Assembly: GCA_006844635.1 (NCBI GenBank)
Contig: SPJO01000035.1
Coordinates: forward strand, 1-13,537
Reading direction: 5' to 3'
Source of the DNA: Methylophilaceae bacterium
GTDB taxonomy: Bacteria > Pseudomonadota > Gammaproteobacteria > Burkholderiales > Methylophilaceae
Length of the DNA stretch: 13,537 nt
Both the position numbers and the translations under genes were made by a program. The notes under the pieces are model-generated. The model worked only from the letters and a program-made list of their open reading frames with translations, was not told where the DNA came from and made no database searches. Below are positions 7,284 to 13,428 of this stretch, in pieces (positions within the stretch are counted from its first letter, which is position 1; each line of letters opens with the position of its first letter).

Positions 7284-8461
7284 TTCTCTAAAAATTCGTT
7301 AATAACCGACACTAATTTATCTACTAATATTTGTGCCTCTTCTTTATTCATAATCATTGGTGGCAGCAGCCGGATAATATTGCCTGCTGTCACATTAATC
7401 AGCAGTTGGTTTTCTAATGCCAACTTCACTAAGTCAGCACATGGCCGATCAAGTGTGATACCAATCATCAAGCCAGCGTTACGGACACTAATAATGGCCT
7501 CGTTACCCTTAAATACATCCGTCAGCGCTTGATTAATATAAGCACCAATATCTTGCGCATTTTCACGCAGCTTCTCTTGCGTAATAATCTCTAAAGTAGC
7601 CAAACCAGCCGCACATGCAAAAGGGTTCCCGCCGAAGGTTGAGCCATGCTTACCGGGCGTGAAAACCTCAGCAGCTTTACCTTTTGCCAGACAAGCGCCA
7701 ATCGGCACACCTGAGCCTAAACCTTTTGCTAAGGCCATTGCATCTGGCATCACCTCTGACTGTTGGAATGCAAACCAAGTACCCGTGCGACCAATACCAC
7801 TTTGCACCTCATCTAACATCAACAACCAACCATTTTCATCGCAAACCTCACGCAAGCCTTTGAGATAAGCATTCATATCTTCTGGGATTTGTACGCCGCC
7901 CTCGCCTTGCACTGGCTCTACCAAAACAGCCACGACATTATTTTTCCGACCTGCAACTTGCTTAACCGCTTCCAAATCATCAAATGGTACGCGCACAAAA
8001 CCTTGCACCAATGGTTCAAAGCCTGCTTGTACTTTGCGGCTACCCGTGGCTGAAAGCGTCGCCATGGTTCTGCCATGAAAAGCACTATCCATCACAATAA
8101 TTTCTGGGTCAGCAATTTCTTGCTGATGGGCATACAAACGGGCCAGCTTAATAAGCGCCTCATTGGCTTCGCACCCTGAGTTGCAGAAAAACACTTTATC
8201 CATGCCAGATAATGCTGCCAATTGATCCGCCAACTTTTCTTGCTCAGCAATTTGGTAGACATTAGAAACGTGCATTAGCGTGGATGCTTGTACATTCAGC
8301 GCTTGCACAAACTTCGGATGTGAATGACCGAGGCCAGTCACAGCAATACCAGACAATGCATCAAGGTATTTTGTACCCTGGTCGTCCCATAGCCAAACAC
8401 CTTCGCCTTTAGCAAAAGTAACTGGCAACCTGCCATATGTATTCATTAAATGTTGTGACAT
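7274..8461 (-). CDS. argD: acetylornithine aminotransferase
   Basis: Class III PLP-dependent transaminase that converts N-acetylglutamate semialdehyde to N-acetylornithine. Many ArgD enzymes also serve lysine synthesis as succinyldiaminopimelate aminotransferase. Visible are the cofactor phosphate loop NSGCEANEA (94-102), AFHGRT (127-132), the LDEVQSGIGRTG cofactor-binding motif with D217, Schiff-base Lys246 in ALAKGLGSG, and HGSTFGGNP (272-280). The 395 residues are full length. The ATG at 8461 has GGA 5 bases upstream. It is the first gene of the leftward arg-cimA operon and starts just downstream of the strong terminator at 8526-8558, so its own promoter must lie in about 8462-8536. A weak TCGATT/TATAGC pair is present there. 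An orthologue with 4-aminobutyrate or succinylornithine activity cannot be excluded. Confidence 0.94.
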   Translation of the reverse strand: MSQHLMNTYGRLPVTFAKGEGVWLWDDQGTKYLDALSGIAVTGLGHSHPKFVQALNVQASTLMHVSNVYQIAEQEKLADQLAALSGMDKVFFCNSGCEANEALIKLARLYAHQQEIADPEIIVMDSAFHGRTMATLSATGSRKVQAGFEPLVQGFVRVPFDDLEAVKQVAGRKNNVVAVLVEPVQGEGGVQIPEDMNAYLKGLREVCDENGWLLMLDEVQSGIGRTGTWFAFQQSEVMPDAMALAKGLGSGVPIGACLAKGKAAEVFTPGKHGSTFGGNPFACAAGLATLEIITQEKLRENAQDIGAYINQALTDVFKGNEAIISVRNAGLMIGITLDRPCADLVKLALENQLLINVTAGNIIRLLPPMIMNKEEAQILVDKLVSVINEFLEKKD

Positions 8462-8475
8462 AACATTCCAAAAAA

Positions 8476-8494
8476 CTCGAACTTATTTGTCGAG
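8476..8494. repeat. short inverted repeat in the argD leader
   Basis: CTCGA (8476-8480) and TCGAG (8490-8494) are inverted around 9 bases, 15 bases upstream of the argD ATG. It could be an operator half-site pair or a small leader hairpin. It does not resemble the E. coli ARG box, and the 5-base arms are short enough to arise by chance. Confidence 0.25.
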
Positions 8495-8525
8495 CTATAT
8501 CTATCTATGATTAAAAATCGACGCT

Positions 8526-8558
8526 ATAAAAACAAAAACGGCGGCAAAGGCCGCCGTT
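8526..8558 (-). terminator. intrinsic terminator of the small gene at 8574-8726
   Basis: AACGGCGGC (8537-8545) pairs with GCCGCCGTT (8550-8558) around a 4-base loop, a GC-rich 9-bp stem. On the minus strand it is followed by TTTTTGTTTTT, the classical rho-independent layout. It stops minus-strand transcription from the 50-residue gene and insulates the argD operon from it. Confidence 0.92.
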
Positions 8559-8573
8559 AAAGCTTAAGCCAAG

Positions 8574-8726
8574 CTACCAGTGCAATAAGGCCAATCGAAT
8601 TTGCTCATTGGCAATCAGTATTACCAATAATGCAAACATCGCTAAGCCAATCATTTTTTCTCGGCTTGTTCGCGCCTTTGCTTTGCTTGAAACACGTGCA
8701 TTTTGCATTGGTAATAACTTTTTCAT
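8574..8726 (-). CDS. 50-residue single-span membrane protein, unrecognised
   Basis: A small gene below the usual length cut-off. The 50-residue product has a very basic N-terminal half (MKKLLPMQNARVSSKAKA, then RTSREK). One hydrophobic helix follows at about residues 25-40 (MIGLAMFALLVILIAN), and the tail is short (EQIRLALLHW). That charge layout predicts an inner-membrane protein with its N-terminus in the cytoplasm. Support for a real gene is good: AGGTG sits 6 bases before the ATG, and a textbook terminator begins 16 bases after the stop. It is divergent from the large lipoprotein gene at 8950. I cannot assign a function. Possibilities include a small regulatory membrane peptide or a partner of the lipoprotein system, both speculative. 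Confidence 0.72.
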   Translation of the reverse strand: MKKLLPMQNARVSSKAKARTSREKMIGLAMFALLVILIANEQIRLALLHW

Positions 8727-8828
8727 TTTAATCACCTAAAAATTAAGTTTTCCTAAGTGCAAGGTTAAAGCAAAAGACCGTTTTTTGCAAGATAGCTAAA
8801 ATACTAGACAACCTATCTAACACCGCGG

Positions 8829-8856
8829 CTTTACTTTATGTATATCGCCATATAAA
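8829..8856 (+). promoter_or_regulatory. candidate promoter of the lipoprotein gene
   Basis: CTTTAC (8829-8834) and TATAAA (8851-8856) are spaced 16 bases apart. The predicted start is near 8863, giving a leader of about 87 bases. The -10 is good and the -35 only fair, so this is a visual call. Confidence 0.4.
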
Positions 8857-8858
8857 GT
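8833..8858. promoter_or_regulatory. dyad enclosing the lipoprotein promoter, candidate operator
   Basis: ACTTTAT (8833-8839) and ATAAAGT (8852-8858) are exact inverted repeats with a 12-base spacer. One arm overlaps the end of the proposed -35 and the other covers the -10, so a dimeric regulator bound here would sit directly on the promoter. Confidence 0.4.
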
Positions 8859-8880
8859 GATCTTAAGTTTGTAAGAATAA

Positions 8881-8915
8881 CAACGATTTTACGTTGGTGT
8901 AGCTTTCAACGTAAA
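8881..8915. repeat. three alternating inverted arms in the lipoprotein leader
   Basis: TTTACGTTG (8888-8896) and CAACGTAAA (8907-8915) are perfect 9-base inverted repeats 10 bases apart. A further CAACG at 8881-8885 can also pair with the CGTTG at 8892-8896. The middle arm therefore has two mutually exclusive partners. The element ends 34 bases upstream of the ATG, so it is either a DNA operator or an RNA switch-like leader. Confidence 0.5.
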
Positions 8916-8949
8916 CCCTACAAACACTTCGCCTTAGTGAGGGAATAAT

Positions 8950-10773
8950 ATGAAAAACACGAGCCACTCCAGCACATTACTCTTGATTGCAACTTTTTTA
9001 TTCACAGCGACCGCTTGCCACAAGCAACCATGCGGCGATGATTGCAACACAAATACTGACCCAAAACCATTGCCTGACAATGCCTATTGCGCGCCTAAAG
9101 GTGAGGTTTATATAGGGTACTCTTCCAATACAAACAACCTCAGTACCAGCCTCCCTAGAAAGGATAGCTATGTAGCGGAGGAGTTTGAAGCCATTGAGAT
9201 AGTAGAAAGCCCACCAACTGGCGCTGCACTAGGCTGGGGTTGGAATCGTGGAGATGCGGAACCGATACCAAGTATTTGTGTAGAGTTTGTCCCAGGCGAA
9301 GAAAAAGGCCAAACCTCTTATATGACGATGCAAGAGGCGAATGATAGCTACCAGCTCATGAAAAGCATGGGCATGTCTGCAGAGGCTTCGGTTAAGACGA
9401 TTGGCTATAGCGGTAGTGCTAAGGCTGAGTTCGCTAAGTCTCAAAACATCAACAACTCATCTTCTACCTTTGTACTAAATGCTGTCGTGCAAAATGGAGT
9501 AAGGTATGCCTCTCCAATGCCAGACAAAAAACACCTCTCAACGTTCAAAGACCCAACCGATATTCGCGGCGGCACCAGCGGAAGCATTAGGCTAACCCCT
9601 GCGGCACTTAAATTGGCCAAATCAAGTATTGCACGTTTCAAAGCCACATGTGGCTCTGACTTCATATCCGCTGTATATACTGGCGCCAAATTAACAGCCA
9701 TGATCAAGACCAGTGCTAAATCTAAATCTGAGAAACAAGCAGCGTCAGCAGAAATGAGTGGTAGCGGCACCGCCTTCGCAGCAAAAATAGAAGCTGATGT
9801 TAAAGTAGCAAAGAAGGAGAATACAGAAGTAAAATCAGACGGCAAGGATATCTCTGTATTTATGTCAGGCGGCAACAGCCAACCTATTCCTTTCGATAGA
9901 GTGGGTCTTTTGGATGCGCTTAAAAAAATTACGGCTAATGCTTATACTGACCCAAAAGACTTTCAAGTTGCTATTACACCATATGAACTAGTTGAAAACT
10001 GGCCAGGCAAGACCATTGAGGACAAAGACATCGAGTTTGATGAACTAGCGACCTTCTGGGGAGCTTACAACACTTTATACGATGAGATTCAACATGTCTT
10101 AGATAACCCTGAAGCGTATGCAGACCTTACGATTGACTCTACTGGCAACTATCAAGACTCATGCACCGAACAACAAAAGGCTTTGAAGGAAAAAACACAA
10201 GATGTTAAAGCACTTGAAGCGCTTAAAGAATGTGTAGCCAAAATTGACAGCTATAAATTGAAACTTGCGCAAGATGAAGTACTACATGGTATTAAACAAA
10301 TGGAAAAAATAGCGGCCGTCTGTAGTGATGGTACTGAACTTTGTGAATTTAACCCACAAAGCTTCCGCAGCCCTTATGCCTTTCGAGCGCAGTTACCTAT
10401 TGCTCTTGAAGCAGGAATCACTACAGATGCAGGCATTACGCCATTCAAAGACTTCATTGATTACAAAATAGGTCGTATTGCTAAGAGTCGGTGCGAAGTA
10501 TCACCCAATAATTCTGTCTGTATTTCAAATGCAGAAATTGACCAATGGGCGAGAAAGACAGGGCTTAAATCTATCCGTGCATCTCAAAACATTGAGCAAT
10601 ATAATCTTTATGCCTCGAATTTAATTACAGACCCCAAAGCCAAAGTGAAAGCTGGTGAGGCTATTGCAGAAAAACCTGTTGTGACGTGCAAGGCCGATAA
10701 TGCGTGTGGTGATGATAAGGTCTTATGTATAGAAGATAAAATCCTTTGGTATAACAGCTCAAACCCAAGTTAG
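8950..10773 (+). CDS. predicted lipoprotein with a MACPF-like (perforin-like) core
   Basis: A 607-residue exported protein. Residues 1-23 are a lipoprotein signal peptide: MKNTSHSS, hydrophobic LLLIATFLF, then TATAC with lipidation at Cys23. The segment CGSDFISAVYTGAK (234-247) keeps the spacing of the MACPF signature Y-G-[TS]-H-[FY]-x6-G-G, with C, D and A replacing Y, H and the second G. On either side are Ser/Ala/Gly/Lys-rich alternating stretches (about 142-182 and 253-300) like the two membrane-inserting regions of that fold. VFMSGGN (303-309) and FQVAITPYELVENWP (338-352) resemble later conserved MACPF elements. The C-terminal 200 residues are unrecognised, with about nine cysteines that could form disulfides. 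AGGG lies 6 bases before the ATG. By analogy with Bacteroidales BSAP lipoproteins it might be a surface or vesicle antimicrobial pore-former. The lipoprotein call is strong; the MACPF call is by eye. Confidence 0.75.
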   Translation: MKNTSHSSTLLLIATFLFTATACHKQPCGDDCNTNTDPKPLPDNAYCAPKGEVYIGYSSNTNNLSTSLPRKDSYVAEEFEAIEIVESPPTGAALGWGWNRGDAEPIPSICVEFVPGEEKGQTSYMTMQEANDSYQLMKSMGMSAEASVKTIGYSGSAKAEFAKSQNINNSSSTFVLNAVVQNGVRYASPMPDKKHLSTFKDPTDIRGGTSGSIRLTPAALKLAKSSIARFKATCGSDFISAVYTGAKLTAMIKTSAKSKSEKQAASAEMSGSGTAFAAKIEADVKVAKKENTEVKSDGKDISVFMSGGNSQPIPFDRVGLLDALKKITANAYTDPKDFQVAITPYELVENWPGKTIEDKDIEFDELATFWGAYNTLYDEIQHVLDNPEAYADLTIDSTGNYQDSCTEQQKALKEKTQDVKALEALKECVAKIDSYKLKLAQDEVLHGIKQMEKIAAVCSDGTELCEFNPQSFRSPYAFRAQLPIALEAGITTDAGITPFKDFIDYKIGRIAKSRCEVSPNNSVCISNAEIDQWARKTGLKSIRASQNIEQYNLYASNLITDPKAKVKAGEAIAEKPVVTCKADNACGDDKVLCIEDKILWYNSSNPS

Positions 10774-10800
10774 AAACACGTCACACTTCGCAACGAATAC

Positions 10801-10825
10801 AGCCACAGTGCTTAGCACTGTGGCT
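10801..10825. terminator. hairpin between convergent genes, holding the peptidase stop codon in its loop
   Basis: AGCCACAGTGC (10801-10811) and GCACTGTGGCT (10815-10825) form a perfect 11-bp stem. The 3-base loop is exactly the stop codon of the minus-strand peptidase gene. It lies 27 bases after the lipoprotein stop. Neither side has a proper T-run, so it may act as a bidirectional pause or 3'-end stabiliser rather than a strong intrinsic terminator. Confidence 0.6.
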
Positions 10826-11876
10826 CTGCTTCTAAAAACGGCTTAATACGATCCATTGTATTTGGGTGTGTAGAAAGCATATCACTCATCGGATTATAAC
10901 TTTCTGCACCCTCCTCTTTATCGGCTTTCTTTTCTCCCTCTTCGCCATGTGCATGTGGGTGCTGATTCTGTAGTCGGTAGAGGATTTCAGCAAAGGCGCG
11001 CGGCGGCAAGCAAGACTTCTGAAGCGATGCAAGCGCGAAGCGGTCAGCTTCCAATTCATGTTCACGAGAATAACGCATTTGCATTAACGCAGCTGGCAAA
11101 CCAGAACCTAACGTACTTACATCCCCTGTAATTGCAGCCAACATCAAACCAGCTAATGTTCCTTGTATGCTTTGTCTAAAGGCATGGCGTTTTTCCACAT
11201 GACCTAACTCATGTGCCAATACGGCTATAATTTCATCATTACTTTTTGCAAGCTCAACCAAACCATCTGTGACCACCATAATACCGCCAGGCAATGCAAA
11301 AGCATTGGCACCAATCACGCCTCCATCACGAAAGTTTAGCGTATATTCAGGACAATCGTTATCTTGACACAAGCGCTTCAGAGCCGCAGCAATTTCAAGT
11401 TGCCTTGTCTTGCTGGTTTTGCTGGGTTTGAAATAACCCAGTTTATGATCCAAACCCTTCAAGACTTGTTCACCTAAGTTCTTTTCCATCGTGGGCGGCG
11501 TTGCTTCAGCCACGTACTCAGCGAGTTTAGGCACGCCATGCTGTAAAAACATCCAGCCAGCAAACACGGTTACTACTAGAGAAACCATCACCCATGCCAG
11601 ATGATTTTCAAGGTAATGAAGTGCCTTCCAAAACCCTATCGACGATGAAGAAATTGCGTCCTCCAAGGCGTCAATATTGGCTGCTTCCAGCCTAACACCA
11701 TTCGGCAGGTCAACAATTCGCTTCGCCTGACCAAGCTTGGCCTGCACGTCGATCTCTTTAAATTGATATGACTGACGATAGCTTTCTGCAGTCAGTAGTA
11801 TGGCGCTTTCATGTACTTCTACCCATACTGTTTTGCCTTTAGCACTCAGCCCATCATATAACTCAGCTTGGAACAT
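10812..11876 (-). CDS. membrane-anchored M48 family zinc metallopeptidase
   Basis: A 354-residue protease. The zinc motif HELGH is at residues 222-226 within AVLAHELGHVEKRHA, and the third ligand is a glutamate in SREHELEAD (270-278, probably E274). NAFALPGG (191-198) is the usual M48 edge-strand motif, and STHPNTMDRI (335-344) closes the domain. The N-terminal 80 residues form a small soluble domain commonly seen in such peptidases. One membrane helix follows at about 93-111, so the catalytic part probably faces the periplasm. An extra His/Glu/Lys-rich loop (about 305-327) precedes the last motif. It starts 5 bases after the YjgN-type gene and is clearly co-transcribed with it, a pairing seen in many proteobacteria. 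Substrates are unknown; envelope-protein quality control is a reasonable guess. Confidence 0.92.
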   Translation of the reverse strand: MFQAELYDGLSAKGKTVWVEVHESAILLTAESYRQSYQFKEIDVQAKLGQAKRIVDLPNGVRLEAANIDALEDAISSSSIGFWKALHYLENHLAWVMVSLVVTVFAGWMFLQHGVPKLAEYVAEATPPTMEKNLGEQVLKGLDHKLGYFKPSKTSKTRQLEIAAALKRLCQDNDCPEYTLNFRDGGVIGANAFALPGGIMVVTDGLVELAKSNDEIIAVLAHELGHVEKRHAFRQSIQGTLAGLMLAAITGDVSTLGSGLPAALMQMRYSREHELEADRFALASLQKSCLPPRAFAEILYRLQNQHPHAHGEEGEKKADKEEGAESYNPMSDMLSTHPNTMDRIKPFLEAEPQC

Positions 11877-11881
11877 TTTAT

Positions 11882-13255
11882 TTACCCAAATGAGAAGTCT
11901 GCATCAAAGAAGTCTGCAATCTCTTCTCCAGTTGCTTTCACTTCCGCTTTCTTATCACCAACAAATTGATCAAAGTCTACATCACCAATAATTTGTAATT
12001 TAGACGCACGGTAACGGGCTAAACGTACTTGCGCCCATGGCGTAGCCAAACCGAAGGTTAAGGCGATTGCCAGCACATTGGTCAAATAAATCCAGATATA
12101 ATCTCTTGCTCGCAACGAGCTCTTAAATGTCAAGTCATCGATAGTTGCACTATTCCAAATCAAATTACCAATTCGTGCTTTTATATAGCCAAGAAAGCCA
12201 AAAATAAATAACGCATAAATCACTAAGAAAACCAAACCACCCATCATCCCTGCCAAGGCCATTTTAGGGTTGCTCATCATCTTTTCAAACATCTCTTCTG
12301 TTGCTTTTTCCTTAGCCTGTTCACGCTCTACCATCAACTCCTCTAAACTTTTTTCTTTTGCTTCTGTGTTCGCGACTTCTGCAGCGTCTTCAATAGCTGG
12401 TTCAGCTTCAGCATACACCCGCTCAACACGGTACTCTTCGTCCGTCGGATTAACTTGCTCGTCTGATGCCATCTCGGGCTCTGAATAAACTCGCTCAACT
12501 TGATAAGGCTCAGATTCAACATTATTTTCAGCCAACACGATTCTATCGGGCATACCCACCTCTGTAAAACCAACAACGCCAGGCATATGAATAGCGCTCA
12601 TTTTTTCTGCTTTCTTGGTATATCCTTGATATGCAGGAATCGCAATTGCCGCCAAGATACCGAGCAATGGCACAATTAATACGATGGCATACACTTTAAA
12701 ATACGCGCCTGCCTTAGCTTGCATATCAAACTGGCTTGTGCCGAACTTATGACTTGACATTAAATATTTATCTTTTTGATTGGCCGCGTAAGGAAAGGCG
12801 AGCCAACCAGTAAATGCAGCCATAATCGGTAGTAACACAAACACACGAAAAGCCTCACCTACTTTGCCGACAAAATCAAAGCGCAAACCACGATGACTCG
12901 TGTTACGTGCATTAAAGATAGACGCCCTCACAACCAACCAGGGAATCAAAAAGAAGAAAGCCAAGCCAAATAAGGCAGGCATTAATGGGTGTATATTCTC
13001 ACTAAAAGCATAAGCCATAAAAATCGCAAAAGCGATAATGCGTCCTTTTAAAATGGCGATTGGTTTAGCATGATAGTCAAAACCAACATCGTCGATTAGC
13101 GTATTGTTGTTAAAATATTTTTTACGTCTGACTTTAGCCCAAGCTGAGTAAATACCTAGCGTTAGAATTGATAACAACAAGTTGACTATCCAAATACCAA
13201 AGTATTCTGATGCCTTACCAGTAAACTCCACTTGCGTCGTCTTTAGATCGCTCAT
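11882..13255 (-). CDS. YjgN family (DUF898) membrane protein with a pilin-like insertion
   Basis: A 457-residue polytopic inner-membrane protein of unknown function. The DUF898 hallmarks are two related segments: LGIYSAWAKVRRKKYFNNNT (33-52) and FGLATPWAQVRLARYRASKL (401-420), each following a membrane helix. Further helices lie at about 73-90, 96-113, 138-155 and 340-360. Between the halves sits an extra block (about 197-330). It opens with GILAAIAIPAYQGYTKKAEK (199-218), nearly identical to the start of the type IV pilin mature helix, and continues as an acidic region with a repeated YxVERVYxExE motif (251-261, 275-285). I start at 13255 (MSDLKTTQ), because GGAGG stands 4 bases upstream. 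An ATG at 13273 adds six residues but has no ribosome-binding site. The M48 peptidase follows after 5 bases. Confidence 0.9.
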   Translation of the reverse strand: MSDLKTTQVEFTGKASEYFGIWIVNLLLSILTLGIYSAWAKVRRKKYFNNNTLIDDVGFDYHAKPIAILKGRIIAFAIFMAYAFSENIHPLMPALFGLAFFFLIPWLVVRASIFNARNTSHRGLRFDFVGKVGEAFRVFVLLPIMAAFTGWLAFPYAANQKDKYLMSSHKFGTSQFDMQAKAGAYFKVYAIVLIVPLLGILAAIAIPAYQGYTKKAEKMSAIHMPGVVGFTEVGMPDRIVLAENNVESEPYQVERVYSEPEMASDEQVNPTDEEYRVERVYAEAEPAIEDAAEVANTEAKEKSLEELMVEREQAKEKATEEMFEKMMSNPKMALAGMMGGLVFLVIYALFIFGFLGYIKARIGNLIWNSATIDDLTFKSSLRARDYIWIYLTNVLAIALTFGLATPWAQVRLARYRASKLQIIGDVDFDQFVGDKKAEVKATGEEIADFFDADFSFG

Positions 13256-13259
13256 ACTT

Positions 13260-13264
13260 CCTCC
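13260..13264 (-). promoter_or_regulatory. strong ribosome-binding site that fixes the YjgN-type start
   Basis: On the minus strand, GGAGG is followed by AAGT and then the ATG at 13255. It lies inside the six codons that would be coded if translation began at 13273, so it argues for the shorter product. Confidence 0.8.
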
Positions 13265-13291
13265 ACTCCCCATTTATTATTATGCTCGGTC

Positions 13292-13319
13292 AGTTTAATG
13301 CAATGAAATACCTTTTCAA
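13292..13319 (-). promoter_or_regulatory. sigma70-like promoter of the YjgN-M48 operon
   Basis: On the minus strand, TTGAAA (13314-13319) and TAAACT (13292-13297) are 16 bases apart. The predicted start is near 13285, about 30 bases upstream of the chosen ATG. This also fits the shorter start. Visual call only. Confidence 0.55.
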
Positions 13320-13428
13320 TGCTTTATTTATTTAAACTAAAACGAGCCTGTTAAAATACGCTTGGCCTCTCGTTGCCGCATTCCGCATAGCGAAGCCGCA
13401 ATAACCAAACCTTATAGTCAAAAACACG

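Noticed and set aside
8462..8536. A firm argD promoter and an ARG-box operator
   Set aside because: Only a weak TCGATT-16-TATAGC pair was found and nothing close to the known ARG-box consensus, so I did not list a promoter feature.
9441..9875. 144-codon open frame on the minus strand inside the lipoprotein gene
   Set aside because: It is fully antisense to a gene with signal peptide and ribosome-binding site; its product is low-complexity, has no recognisable domain and no good start signal.
8574..13255. The right third as a mobile island or defence cassette
   Set aside because: No integrase, transposase, tRNA attachment site, direct repeats or known defence genes are visible; accessory character rests only on gene type and orientation.
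13256..13273. Upstream ATG start for the YjgN-type gene
   Set aside because: No Shine-Dalgarno precedes it, whereas GGAGG for the downstream ATG lies within these six codons.
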